Shown: positions 44,286 to 52,624, numbered from the stretch's first letter. The stretch: 64,000 nucleotides of DNA from Ensifer adhaerens (GCF_028993555.1 NZ_CP118610.1:2790001-2854000); one strand, 5' to 3'. Program-made: numbers and translations. Notes: generated from the sequence alone by a model not told the origin.

Positions 44286-45085
44286 GCGAAGTCATGATCA
44301 ACGTTTCCAATCTCTCGGTTCGCCTCGGTGGGCGACCCGTCATCCACGGCGTCTCGCTCGAGGCGCTGCCCGGCGCACTGACCGCGATCGTCGGCCCGAA
44401 CGGCTCCGGCAAGACCACGACGCTGAAGGCGATCTCCGGCGAGCTTTCGCCGTCGAACGGGACGATCCGCATCAATGGCCGTGATCTGCGCGGGCTGAAG
44501 CCCTGGGAACTCGCGTTGATGCGCGGCGTGCTGCCCCAGTCGACGGTCATCTCCTTTCCCTTCACCGTGCGCGAGGTCGTAAGATTGGGCCTTGCCGCCG
44601 GTGCCAATGCGGATCCCGCCGCGCACGACCGGGTCACGGCCGAGGCATTGGAAGCGGTGGATCTAGCGGGCTTTGCCGGACGCTTCTACCAGGAACTGTC
44701 CGGCGGCGAACAGCAGCGCGTGCAGCTTGCCCGTGTCCTCTGCCAGATCACTGATCCGGTGGTCGACGGCGAGCCACGCTACCTGCTGCTCGACGAACCC
44801 GTCTCGAGCCTCGATATCCGCCACCAGCTCGGGATCATGCAGCTCGCCCGCAAGTTCTGTGAGCGCGGCGGCGGGGTCGTTGCGGTCATGCACGACCTCA
44901 ACCTGACAGCCATGTTCGCCGACCGAATGGTGATGATGAAGGCCGGCAAGGTCCGCGCCAGCGGTGCACCCCGCGAGGTCCTGACCGACGAGACGATGGA
45001 AGCCGTCTTCGGCTGCCGCATGCAGGTGGGTGTCGCGCCGGCGCCGCATGTGCCGTTCGTCCTGCCGCAGACGGCCTCCCTCTGA
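44282..45085 (+). CDS. hmuV: Heme ABC transporter ATP-binding protein
   Basis: 267 residues; the GTG at 44282 overlaps the hmuU stop as GTGA, and an ATG at 44294 (MINVSNLSV) is an alternative. Walker A GPNGSGKTT, signature LSGGEQQR, Walker B YLLLDEPVSSLD, H-loop VMHDLN. HmuV is the FecE-type ATPase of the heme importer. Last gene of hmuPSTUV. No clear terminator seen within the next 70 bp. Confidence 0.93.
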   Translation: MSEVMINVSNLSVRLGGRPVIHGVSLEALPGALTAIVGPNGSGKTTTLKAISGELSPSNGTIRINGRDLRGLKPWELALMRGVLPQSTVISFPFTVREVVRLGLAAGANADPAAHDRVTAEALEAVDLAGFAGRFYQELSGGEQQRVQLARVLCQITDPVVDGEPRYLLLDEPVSSLDIRHQLGIMQLARKFCERGGGVVAVMHDLNLTAMFADRMVMMKAGKVRASGAPREVLTDETMEAVFGCRMQVGVAPAPHVPFVLPQTASL

Positions 45086-45157
45086 CGCCACGCCCGTGGA
45101 TCCGGTAGGTGTCCATTGGCGCCTCCGGATTCTCGGGCCTCAACACCAAGATTTATC

Positions 45158-45182
45158 GAAACAATTTCCGCACTTGTGCGTT
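45158..45182 (+). promoter_or_regulatory. Near-consensus EcfG promoter upstream of the DUF883 gene
   Basis: GAAAC-N16-CGTT, one mismatch from the EcfG consensus GGAAC-N16/17-CGTT, ending 103 bp before the DUF883 start codon. The sigma factor gene lies 3 kb away. Suggests control of this gene pair by the general stress response. Confidence 0.6.
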
Positions 45183-45285
45183 GTTCTCCCGAAGCGCCGG
45201 CAAGGGCCTCTAGTTGTGCCCGCCGGTTCCGTCAGACAGCGCCGACCGTTCGCGGCCGGCGCACTCGTGAAAGGGAGTAATCATC

Positions 45286-45651
45286 ATGGCGCCAAGCCTC
45301 TTTTCCGGTTCAAGCTCGCGGTCGACCAAAAATGGCAAACTTGCCGATATCTCCGTCGAGGAGCAATTGAGCGAACTGCGCGATGACGTTGCAACATTGG
45401 TTGCCTTGTTGGCCGATCGTGGATCGGCGGCGTCTAAGCAGGCGCGCAGCAAGGCACAGGACGCCCGCGAACAGGCCGAAGCGAGCGTCAGCGAACTCCT
45501 GGCGAGCGGCGAAGAGTTGCTTGCCGAGCTGCGAGGCCGGTATGCCGGCACGGAAAAGCAGGTTCGACACGCGGTTCGCGAGCATCCGATCGCCACGCTC
45601 GGTGCTGCCGCCCTGATCGGGCTCGCCGTGGCTGCATTGCTTCGTCGCTGA
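45286..45651 (+). CDS. DUF883 (ElaB/YqjD-like) protein
   Basis: 121 residues: a hydrophilic, Ala/Glu/Lys-rich helical region with heptad-like pattern (residues ~20-90; SVEEQLSELRDDVATLVALL, ARSKAQDAREQAEASVSELL) and one C-terminal membrane helix (PIATLGAAALIGLAVAALLRR) ending in arginines. The architecture matches ElaB/YqjD, which anchor ribosomes at the inner membrane in stationary phase in E. coli. AAGGGAG precedes the ATG. The upstream near-EcfG promoter supports a stress role (inference). Confidence 0.82.
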   Translation: MAPSLFSGSSSRSTKNGKLADISVEEQLSELRDDVATLVALLADRGSAASKQARSKAQDAREQAEASVSELLASGEELLAELRGRYAGTEKQVRHAVREHPIATLGAAALIGLAVAALLRR

Positions 45652-45773
45652 CCCGCAGTCGGTCGAATTGGAGCCGCGGGCATGAGCTCTCGGTCCGAGC
45701 GAGGGGAGGTCAAAGATTTTTCCGACCGATCCCGCTCCAGTTTACGAATGTCGATCACGACGGGGAGTAATGC

Positions 45774-46205
45774 ATGGGACCATTGACGGCCGCCCTCGCC
45801 AGCCTCTTGGCCGCCGACATCGGCGCCACGGCCTCCCGCGTGAAGCGCAACGCAGCCCTATGGAGCGTCATAGGGCTGTTGCTCGCAACAGCCTATGTCT
45901 TCGCCCTCGCAGCCACTTTTCTCTATCTCAGTGCCCGCTACTCCCCGGTTGCGGCCGCCACCGCAATCGCCGGGGCGCTGGTCGTCACCGCGCTGGTGTT
46001 GATCGGCGTCCTCATCGCCCTGCAGAACCGGGACCGCAGGCGTCAGGAAGAACGCCGCCGTCGCACGCAAATGCAGACCAATCTGACACTGCTTGCCGCC
46101 GCCGGTATCTTGCGCAAAAACCCGCTTCTCGCGGTCGCGACGGCTGTTGCGATCGGCGCACTTCTCGGCACCGGCAAGCGACGCGGGCGCAAACACGACG
46201 ACTGA
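45774..46205 (+). CDS. Small membrane protein paired with DUF883 (holin-like/YqjE-like)
   Basis: 143 residues with two strong helices (LWSVIGLLLATAYVFALAA and AATAIAGALVVTALVLIGVL), a very basic cytoplasmic loop (RDRRRQEERRRRTQ) and a third helix near the C-terminus (LLAVATAVAIGALLGTG). The organisation resembles YqjE, which neighbours YqjD in E. coli. Exact family uncertain. GGGGAG precedes the ATG. 122 bp after the DUF883 gene, same strand, so a two-gene operon is likely. Confidence 0.72.
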   Translation: MGPLTAALASLLAADIGATASRVKRNAALWSVIGLLLATAYVFALAATFLYLSARYSPVAAATAIAGALVVTALVLIGVLIALQNRDRRRQEERRRRTQMQTNLTLLAAAGILRKNPLLAVATAVAIGALLGTGKRRGRKHDD

Positions 46206-46244
46206 TACACCCGCAGCGAGCAGTGATGGGCGGGCGCGGCCTTG

Positions 46245-47747
46245 TTAAAGCGGAAGACGGATCAGCGCCGTGACCCCGGCGGGGAGATACTCCACCTTCA
46301 CCGAACTGCCCAGCACCTTGTCGAGACTGCGCTCGATGAGGATGGAGCCGAAACCGCGCCGCTTTGGCTCGCGCACCGGCGGCCCGCCAACTTCGGTCCA
46401 GGTGAGATGAAGAACGGTGTCGCCGTCCTCGACGACGTTTCGCGCCGTCAACACCACCTTGCCTTTCGGCACCGACAGCGATCCGTATTTCACCGCATTG
46501 GTCGCAAGTTCGTGCAAAACCAACCCGAGGCCGACGGCCTGGTCGGGCCCGAGCGACACTTCGTCCTTGTGCAGTTCGACCTGCTCGGCATAGCAACTCA
46601 CATGCGGCAGCAGTTGCTTGGCGATGAGGTCGGCAAGGCGGATGGTGCCCCACTCGTGGTCGGAGAGCAGACCATGCGCCTCGGAGATCGCCTGCAAGCG
46701 GCCAGCAAACGCAGTCATGAATTCGGCCGGGTCGCTCGTCTGGCGAAGCGTCTGGCGCGCGAGCGACTGCAGCATGGCAAGCGTGTTCTTGACCCGGTGG
46801 TTGAGCTCCTTCAGCAGGAGCCGGGTGCGCTGCACCGAGGCCTGCTGGTCGGTGACATCGATCGTCACGCCGATGAAGGTGAGCGGATTGCCTTTGGCGT
46901 CCCGGTCATGAACGCGGCCGCGGCCAAGCAGCCAGCGCCCGGTGTCGCCGATGCGGAACATGCCGTCATACTCGTCGTCGGCCTTCATCGCCTGGCGAAG
47001 CTTGGCGAAAGTCGCGCCGCGATCGTCGACATGGATCGCGCCGAAAATGTCCCGGGCACCGACCGAACTCTCGGCCGAAAGTCCGAACATGCGTTTCAAT
47101 GCACTGTTGCCGGCGATCACACCTGAGCGGATGTCCCAAAGCCAACTGCCGATGTTCGCCGCTTCGAGCGCCATCGCGTGTCGCTGCTCCTCGCGCGACA
47201 GCGCGGCCTCTTTCAGCGCGCGCCGGCGCGCCTCGTCCTTGACCTTGAAGAGCGAGGCTGCAAGCGCCGCAAGGCGGCACAATTGGTGAATGAGCGGCTG
47301 CGGCACCTCAGCGCGCGGCTTGTCGTCGAACACGCAAACCGTGCCCACTGCCTGCCCGTCGAGCACGATGGGCGCTCCGGCATAGAAACGCAGAAATGGC
47401 GGCCCCTTGACCTGTCGATGGCGCGCAAACCGTGGATCGGTCGAAGTGTCGAGCACGACGAGGCTGGCATCGGCCACAGCCGTCACATGCGCGCAAAACG
47501 CCTCTTCGGCGGGAGCACGGGTCTCGTCGGTACCGACGGCCGCCTTGAACCACTGCCATTCACGGTCAATCAGCGTCACCAGTGCAATCTGGGCGTCGAA
47601 AAGCCCGGCAGCAATTTCGACGATCCCGTGGAAATCGCGATCCGGTACGGCCATGTCGGGCACGGTCGCATACAGAACGCCAAGACGCTCGGGCGCGTCC
47701 AGCAGCCTCGTCACGGGCGGATCCGTTTTCTCTGTCCTCACGCGCAT
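46245..47747 (-). CDS. rsiC: GAF-PAS sensor histidine kinase (HWE/HisKA_2 type), RsiC-like
   Basis: 500-residue soluble kinase. The GAF domain (residues ~30-165) starts at FHGIVEIAAGLFDAQIALVT and the PAS domain spans ~190-300 (MALEAANIGSWLWDIRSGVI). The phosphoacceptor block ELNHRVKNTLAMLQSLARQT belongs to the HWE/HisKA_2 type; the ATPase domain contains GLGLVLHELATNAVKYG and GFGSILIERSL. No membrane helices. Its place next to the sigma factor agrees with RsiC (SMc01507) of S. meliloti, which is thought to regulate the NepR-PhyR switch by phosphorylating PhyR-type regulators. Transcribed toward and ending 39 bp from the converging membrane-protein gene. Confidence 0.87.
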   Translation of the reverse strand: MRVRTEKTDPPVTRLLDAPERLGVLYATVPDMAVPDRDFHGIVEIAAGLFDAQIALVTLIDREWQWFKAAVGTDETRAPAEEAFCAHVTAVADASLVVLDTSTDPRFARHRQVKGPPFLRFYAGAPIVLDGQAVGTVCVFDDKPRAEVPQPLIHQLCRLAALAASLFKVKDEARRRALKEAALSREEQRHAMALEAANIGSWLWDIRSGVIAGNSALKRMFGLSAESSVGARDIFGAIHVDDRGATFAKLRQAMKADDEYDGMFRIGDTGRWLLGRGRVHDRDAKGNPLTFIGVTIDVTDQQASVQRTRLLLKELNHRVKNTLAMLQSLARQTLRQTSDPAEFMTAFAGRLQAISEAHGLLSDHEWGTIRLADLIAKQLLPHVSCYAEQVELHKDEVSLGPDQAVGLGLVLHELATNAVKYGSLSVPKGKVVLTARNVVEDGDTVLHLTWTEVGGPPVREPKRRGFGSILIERSLDKVLGSSVKVEYLPAGVTALIRLPL

Positions 47748-47961
47748 ACGGTCTCAATTCTCAATCTGAACAAGATGAGGAAACCATTGTCGATCTACCC
47801 ACATCCCGCTCGATTCTGGAACGCCTCGCCCCAAAATCGTCATCCCTGCACATGCGTCAGTCGATGCCAGCCGTCACGGCGTGTTCCCCTTTGGGCTCAA
47901 GCCGCCAGTGAAAGCAGGACCCCGCCACTTTTGCAACGGTGTCCTGCCTGAAATTCTTTCC

Positions 47962-48516
47962 TCAGGAGACGAAGGCACGCGAGGTGATCGGAGCCGAGGT
48001 TTCATCCGGCCCGTAGTCGTTTTCACCCTTCACCTGCAGGATATCCTGCAGCCGCTGACGCGCGCGGTTGACCCGGCTCTTGATCGTGCCAAGGGCACAG
48101 CCGCAGATCGTCGCCGCCTCCTCGTAGGAGAAGCCGGAAGCGCCGACCAGGATGATCGCTTCGCGCTGGTCCGGCGGCAGCATGTCGAGCGCGCGCCGGA
48201 AATCCTGCAGGTCGAGCGAACCGTATTGTTCGGGATGATGGGCCAGCGACTCGGTGAAGTGGCCGTCGGTGTCCTGCACCTCGCGCCCACGCTTGCGCAT
48301 CTGACTGTAGAGCTCGTTGCGCAGGATCGTGAAGAGCCACGCCTTCATATTGGTGCCCATCTCGAAATGGTCCTGCTTCGCCCAGGCCTTCATGATCGTG
48401 TCCTGCACCAGGTCGTCGGCACGGTCGTGGCGACCGATCAACGACATGGCGAAGGCACGCAGGCTCGGCAAGGCGGCAAGCATCTCTCGCTTGAAATCAT
48501 TCTTTTCGGACGACAT
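47962..48516 (-). CDS. rpoE2: General-stress ECF sigma factor (EcfG/RpoE2)
   Basis: 184-residue ECF sigma factor. Start at 48516 (MSSEKNDFKREMLAALPSLR), 8 bp after nepR. Region 2 has LRAFAMSLIGRHDRADDLVQ, then DTIMKAWAKQDHFEMGTN; region 4 has LPPDQREAIILVGASGFSYE, then EAATICGCALGTIKSRVNRA. It directs RNA polymerase to GGAAC-N16/17-CGTT promoters and controls the general stress response of alphaproteobacteria. Held inactive by NepR (next gene) until PhyR binds NepR. Confidence 0.95.
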   Translation of the reverse strand: MSSEKNDFKREMLAALPSLRAFAMSLIGRHDRADDLVQDTIMKAWAKQDHFEMGTNMKAWLFTILRNELYSQMRKRGREVQDTDGHFTESLAHHPEQYGSLDLQDFRRALDMLPPDQREAIILVGASGFSYEEAATICGCALGTIKSRVNRARQRLQDILQVKGENDYGPDETSAPITSRAFVS

Positions 48517-48524
48517 TCTGGCAC

Positions 48525-48719
48525 TTACTCCCTGCCCTGCAGTGCCGATTGCTGCTCGGCTGCGTCGAGTTTTTCCAGAAGATCGAGAAAACGCGCGGGT
48601 ATCGCCTCTTCCTGAACGGACTGATAGAGCGCTTTCAGCTTTGCTGCGATCTGCGCATTTGGGTCTTCTGTCCATAAGGTCGTGCCGGTAGTCCGCCCTG
48701 CCCCTGTTTTATATTTCAT
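48525..48719 (-). CDS. nepR: Anti-sigma factor NepR
   Basis: 64-residue NepR (RsiA1 in S. meliloti). Start at 48719 (MKYKTGAGRTTGTTLWTEDP). The conserved core is ANAQ-type: DPNAQIAAKLKALYQSVQEE, then AIPARFLDLLEKLDAAEQQS, two helices that clamp region 2 and 4 of EcfG and are taken over by PhyR under stress. The ATG at 48725 (MTMKYK) is a possible longer start. First gene of the operon, reading from an EcfG promoter at 48757-48782. Confidence 0.93.
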   Translation of the reverse strand: MKYKTGAGRTTGTTLWTEDPNAQIAAKLKALYQSVQEEAIPARFLDLLEKLDAAEQQSALQGRE

Positions 48720-48756
48720 TGTCAATCTGTCGCCTTCGAGTGTCCATAGCCGCCAT

Positions 48757-48782
48757 AACGCGGCAGAAAATTGAAATGTTCC
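48757..48782 (-). promoter_or_regulatory. EcfG promoter of nepR-rpoE2
   Basis: On the minus strand GGAAC (48782-48778), 17 nt, CGTT (48760-48757). Full match to the EcfG consensus. Lies 38 bp upstream of the nepR start and gives the sigma factor positive autoregulation. Confidence 0.85.
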
Positions 48783-48787
48783 CTCGC

Positions 48788-48812
48788 GGAACCTTTTTTT
48801 ACGTCCGGCGTT
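48788..48812 (+). promoter_or_regulatory. EcfG promoter of phyR
   Basis: GGAAC (48788-48792), 16 nt, CGTT (48809-48812): full match to the EcfG consensus, 42 bp before phyR. Its -35 element is only 5 bp from that of the divergent nepR promoter. Confidence 0.87.
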
Positions 48813-48854
48813 CTCGCAACGTCACCGTAGAAAGATATTCGAGGGAGTTCCCCT

Positions 48855-49649
48855 ATGACATTGTCCACGCGGATCGCACCGCTTCTGCCGTACCTGCGCC
48901 GCTACGCGCGCGCGCTGACCGGCTCGCAGACATCCGGCGACGCCTATGTCGCCGCCGTTCTCGAAGCGCTGATCGCCGACACGTCGATTTTCCCGGAAGC
49001 AAGCAATGATCGCGTTGGCCTGTTCAGGCTCTTCACCTCACTGTTCGGTTCCTCGTCCGTGCTCGTGCCAGAACCGGTCTCGCCCTTTGCCTGGGAAAAG
49101 CGCGCGTCGATCAATCTGGCAACCGTCTCGCCGCTTGCCCGCCAGGCTTTCCTGCTGGTCTCGGTCGAGGGTTTCCGTCCCGAGGAAGCCGCCGAGGTTC
49201 TCGACGTCTCCGCCGACAAGGTCGGCGGCCTTCTCGACCGCGCCTCGCAGGAAATCTCGCGTCAGGTCGCAACCGACATCATGATCATCGAGGACGAGCC
49301 GCTGATCGCCATCGATATCGAGCAGATGGTCGAGAGCCTCGGCCATCGGGTCACCGGCATTGCCCGGACCCGCGACGAAGCCATCGCCCTCTACAAGCGG
49401 ACCCGGCCAAGCATGGTGCTTGCCGACATCCAGCTCGCCGACGGCAGCTCGGGCATCGACGCCGTCAACGACATCCTCAAGACCAGCGCCATTCCGGTGA
49501 TCTTCATCACCGCCTTCCCGGAACGGCTCCTGACCGGCGAGCGGCCGGAACCGACCTTCCTGGTCACCAAGCCGTTCAACCCGGACATGGTCAAGGCACT
49601 GATCAGCCAGGCACTGTTCTTCAACGAATCGACCAAGGCGGCGGCCTGA
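48855..49649 (+). CDS. phyR: PhyR anti-anti-sigma response regulator (RsiB1)
   Basis: 264 residues. The N-terminal sigma-factor-like domain (residues ~1-135) mimics EcfG: LLPYLRRYARALTGSQTSGD and LVSVEGFRPEEAAEVLDVSA. The C-terminal receiver domain has IIEDEPLIAIDIEQMVESLG, phosphoacceptor Asp191 in VLADIQLADGSSG, and the late TAF-type signature FITAFPERLL with Lys in VTKPFNP. On phosphorylation PhyR binds NepR and frees EcfG. Divergent from nepR with its own EcfG promoter. Confidence 0.94.
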   Translation: MTLSTRIAPLLPYLRRYARALTGSQTSGDAYVAAVLEALIADTSIFPEASNDRVGLFRLFTSLFGSSSVLVPEPVSPFAWEKRASINLATVSPLARQAFLLVSVEGFRPEEAAEVLDVSADKVGGLLDRASQEISRQVATDIMIIEDEPLIAIDIEQMVESLGHRVTGIARTRDEAIALYKRTRPSMVLADIQLADGSSGIDAVNDILKTSAIPVIFITAFPERLLTGERPEPTFLVTKPFNPDMVKALISQALFFNESTKAAA

Positions 49650-49656
49650 GTGCAAC

Positions 49657-49755
49657 CTGCATGTTTCCTTTGATCGCTACCGTTCAAAGGCAAGAACATG
49701 CAGGTAATTCAAAGGATAGCGGCGTTGCGTGTCCTAGAGGATCGCGACGCCGCAG
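49657..49755. repeat. Dispersed intergenic repeat, copy 2
   Basis: CTGCATGTTTC (49657-49667) and its complement GAACATGCAG (49694-49703) form the outer hairpin, then TAATTCAAAGGATAGCGGCG and a second decayed palindrome. Same layout as 20045-20147, 7 bp after phyR, and may terminate it. Confidence 0.75.
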
Positions 49756-50118
49756 TCCTGTTTGCCGTTTCGTCGAAGCGGCAAAATGACCGGACTTCCC
49801 GAAATCAACCGTTCCTGATTTTTGCGTGCGTTGCCGACGTTCCCACCTTAGCGCGGCCGCACTTGTATCTCGCTCGGCAAATTGCCGTCGTTTCGCATTT
49901 CCGCACATCGCATGGGCTTACCCCAGAAACACGACAGCCAGTGCCGAGGGAAGGCACTGGCTGGTATGTGCAACTCACTCGGGGAGTGTGAGTTGTAGGC
50001 CGGCGGTCTGCCTCCGGCGCGGCATTGGGGGCTATGCGCGCCACCGTCCGGTCGAAAACAGAATGCGCGACGGAGCAAAAGGTTCCATCCGGTCGCTCGG
50101 GAGGTTTCCACCTGCCGG
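49756..50118. other. Intergenic region with two adjacent hairpins; possible small RNA
   Basis: No supported protein gene. At 49935-49963 an 11-bp perfect stem CAGCCAGTGCC/GGCACTGGCTG with loop GAGGGAA; at 49971-49995 an 8-bp stem CAACTCAC/GTGAGTTG. Two neighbouring stable hairpins far from any stop codon (the kinase ends at 50119) could be an RNA gene or 3' processing sites. No sRNA family was recognised. Confidence 0.4.
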
Positions 50119-51702
50119 TCACTGCATCCTGTCGAGTTCGTCACGGTGTCGATAGAGCGCCAGGAAGCGGCGATAATCGCGATCATAGCTATCGCGAACA
50201 CGGGCATTCGGAAGGCGCTCGTGCCCCTCGGACGCCATCTCCTCCCCGGCGGCCGCGAGGTCGCGGTGGATGCCGCCGGCTACCGCCGCCGCCATCGCAG
50301 TGCCGAGCAGCACCGCATCCGGAGCCTGCGGCGCCACCACGCGGCAGCCAGTCACATCGCAGTAGAGTTCCATCAGAAGTGCATTGCGGACATGGCCACC
50401 AGTGACGTGCAGCGTGTCGAGCTGATAGCCGACCTCCCGCATCATCTCCAGGATGTGCCGGATGCCGAGCGCGATCGCGACACAGGTGCGCCAATAGAGC
50501 CGGCAGAGCGCGTCGAAGGAGGAATCGAGCGGCAGCCCGCTGATGACGCCGAGCCCATGCGGGTCGGCAAGCGGCGAACGGTTGCCGTGGAAATCGGGAA
50601 GCACATGCAGGCGATCGGCAAAGGCGGCCCCCTGTTCGGCGCGCAGTTCCTGCACCCGGGCGATGATCCGGCCATGGGTCTCTGCGGTCGGTTCAAGGCC
50701 ACCACCATGCAGCCGCACGATGTGGTCGAGCAGAGCACCTGTCGCCGACTGTCCGCCCTCGATCAGCCAGGCGCCCGGAAGCACCGCTTCGTAATAGGGA
50801 CCCCACATGCCGAAGCCAGGCTTCATGTCCTTGGAAAAGGCGACGATGCAGCTCGACGTGCCGGCAATCAGCGCCAGTTGCTTTTCGAGCTTCTCCGGCT
50901 TCCCGATGAACCCGCCGACGACGCCGAGCGCACCGGCATAGGCGTCGATCAGGCCCGGCGCAACCTGGCAGCCTTCGTCCAGTCCGAGCTCGGCGGCAGC
51001 CGCTGCACTCAGATAGCCGACCGAGCTTCCGATCGGCAGGCTTTCTTCCGGTAGCCCACCGCGTTCAAGCAAATCCTCAAGGCCGATCTTTGCGAGATAA
51101 TCCGGCTGCCAGCCGCGCTTCTCATGCGCGAGATAATTCCACTTCGCCGTCAACGTGCAGCGCGAGCGGGCGGCGCTGCCGGTCGCCCGCCAGGAGAGGT
51201 AGTCGGCGAGGTCGAAGAAGAAACCCGCCTCGCTCCACTGTCCGGGCAGATTGCGTTTCAGCCACATCAGCTTCGGCATTTCCATTTCCGGCGACATGAC
51301 ACGTCCGGAGAAGTCGAGCACCGGATGGCCGGTCGACGTGCAGAAATCAGCCTCGGCCAACGCCCGATGATCCAGCCAGACGATCGTATCCCAGCGCGCC
51401 TCGCCCTTGCGGTTGACGGAGAGCGGCTTGCCTTCCCGATCGCGCACCACCAGCGAGCAGGTGGCGTCGAAGCCGATCGCAGCAATGCTCTCCGCGGCGA
51501 TGCCGGCCTTATCCCTGGCCGCCTTGACCGCGCCGCAGACGGCACGCCAGATATCCTCGGAATCATGTTCGGCGTGGTTTTCTTCCGGCCGGTTCATGGC
51601 GATCGGCAGGTCGGCACGCGCAAGCAGCGTGCCCTTCCGGTCAAAAATACCGGCGCGCGCACTGCCGGTACCGACATCGACCGCAACGACGAATTCACGC
51701 AT
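50119..51702 (-). CDS. FGGY-family carbohydrate kinase (ribulokinase/ribitol-kinase-like)
   Basis: 527-residue sugar kinase. Start at 51702 (MREFVVAVDVGTGSARAGIF), placing the first phosphate-binding loop at the N-terminus. The FGGY domains are seen in AIGFDATCSLVVRDREGKPL, LIAGTSSCIVAFSKDMKPGF and VTGGHVRNALLMELYCDV. Such enzymes phosphorylate pentuloses or polyols with ATP. It is last in a run of minus-strand genes after the mannitol dehydrogenase and HAD phosphatase, but a 146-bp gap with a repeat separates it. Exact substrate unknown; the polyol operon suggests a keto-pentose or -hexose. Confidence 0.85.
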   Translation of the reverse strand: MREFVVAVDVGTGSARAGIFDRKGTLLARADLPIAMNRPEENHAEHDSEDIWRAVCGAVKAARDKAGIAAESIAAIGFDATCSLVVRDREGKPLSVNRKGEARWDTIVWLDHRALAEADFCTSTGHPVLDFSGRVMSPEMEMPKLMWLKRNLPGQWSEAGFFFDLADYLSWRATGSAARSRCTLTAKWNYLAHEKRGWQPDYLAKIGLEDLLERGGLPEESLPIGSSVGYLSAAAAAELGLDEGCQVAPGLIDAYAGALGVVGGFIGKPEKLEKQLALIAGTSSCIVAFSKDMKPGFGMWGPYYEAVLPGAWLIEGGQSATGALLDHIVRLHGGGLEPTAETHGRIIARVQELRAEQGAAFADRLHVLPDFHGNRSPLADPHGLGVISGLPLDSSFDALCRLYWRTCVAIALGIRHILEMMREVGYQLDTLHVTGGHVRNALLMELYCDVTGCRVVAPQAPDAVLLGTAMAAAVAGGIHRDLAAAGEEMASEGHERLPNARVRDSYDRDYRRFLALYRHRDELDRMQ

Positions 51703-51723
51703 CAATGAAAGTCCCGCCCCCTG

Positions 51724-51845
51724 GATCACAACGACTTTCGGTCGGCTCGACCCAAAATCAAAAACGTGATCGATTTTCATTAGTTGGAGCGGGATGCGGG
51801 CCAAAATCCGCACACACTTTTCTTTGTCCCGCTCTCGTTCCGTCC
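51724..51845. repeat. Intergenic repeat element with long imperfect palindrome
   Basis: GATCACAACGACTTTCGGTC pairs imperfectly with AAAATCAAAAACGTGATC (51724-51771), followed by a GAGCGGGATGCGGG / CCCGCTC section near 51788-51833. The sequence, on the minus strand beginning ATGAAAATCGATCACGTTTT, resembles a repeat found many times in Sinorhizobium genomes (recalled). Lies between the kinase and HAD genes. Confidence 0.65.
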
Positions 51846-51848
51846 CTG

Positions 51849-52517
51849 CTATCTGCCGACAAACTGTAACAATTCGCCCATGTCGTCAAACAGCACGTCG
51901 GGGCTGAGTTCGGAGAGACTTTGCCGATGCCTGTCAGTGCGCGCGTGGCTGCCGCCAGCAAAGGCGAAGACCCGCATGCCCGCCGCCTTCGCCGCTTCGA
52001 TACCGGCCGGACTGTCCTCGACGACGACGCAATCCTTGGGCGCGAAACCCATTTCACGGCTCGCATGCAGGAAAAGATCGGGTGCCGGCTTGCCGTGCTT
52101 TACCATGGTGGCGGAGAAGATGTTGGGCTCGAAGAGGTCGATGAGACCGGTGACGGTCAGTGACAGGCGGATGCGTTCCGGCTGGCTCGACGAGGCGACG
52201 CAGCAGGCGCCCTCAAGCTGTTCTACCGCTTCGCGAATTCCTGCAATTGGCTGCAGTTCCGTGCGAAAACGATCATAAAGGCGAAGGCGCATGCCTTCGA
52301 GGAATGCGTCGTCGGTGGCGAGCCCGTATTCGTCATGCAGGATCGCCGACATGCTTTTCAGACTGCGTCCGAGAAAGCGCTCCGTCGCCTCATCGGTGGT
52401 CATCGAAACACCGGCGGAGGAGAGCACGTCCACAAGCACCTCCAGCGAGATCGGCTCGCTATCGACAAGCACCCCATCGCAATCGAAGATCACCAGCCTG
52501 GACGCAGCGTCCGCCAT
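51849..52517 (-). CDS. HAD-superfamily phosphatase (HAD-IA, beta-phosphoglucomutase-like)
   Basis: 222 residues, cytoplasmic. Motif I VIFDCDGVLVDSEPISLEVL, motif II ASSSQPERIR, motif III/IV Lys in KHGKPAPDLF, and DCVVVEDSPAGIEAAKAAGM near the end. Likely hydrolyses a small sugar phosphate. Located 107 bp downstream of mtlK on the same strand, as in the S. meliloti polyol locus. Substrate not deducible. Confidence 0.85.
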   Translation of the reverse strand: MADAASRLVIFDCDGVLVDSEPISLEVLVDVLSSAGVSMTTDEATERFLGRSLKSMSAILHDEYGLATDDAFLEGMRLRLYDRFRTELQPIAGIREAVEQLEGACCVASSSQPERIRLSLTVTGLIDLFEPNIFSATMVKHGKPAPDLFLHASREMGFAPKDCVVVEDSPAGIEAAKAAGMRVFAFAGGSHARTDRHRQSLSELSPDVLFDDMGELLQFVGR

Positions 52518-52530
52518 AACACCCTACCCC

Positions 52531-52586
52531 TTACAGCACCGCGCGACGTTCAAGGCGCGCCAAGGTCGCTCTAGCACTTTGAATTG
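52531..52586. repeat. Dispersed intergenic repeat, copy 3 (inverted)
   Basis: Reads on the minus strand as CAATTCAAAGTGCTAGAGCG followed by GCGCGCC...CGCGCGGTGCTGTAA, the same unit as 20091-20147 in the opposite orientation. Lies in the gap between the HAD gene and mtlK, possibly an mRNA stability or termination element. Confidence 0.72.
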
Positions 52587-52624
52587 GCGCATAGCTCGTC
52601 CCTGGAGCGATTCGATCCAAGGAA

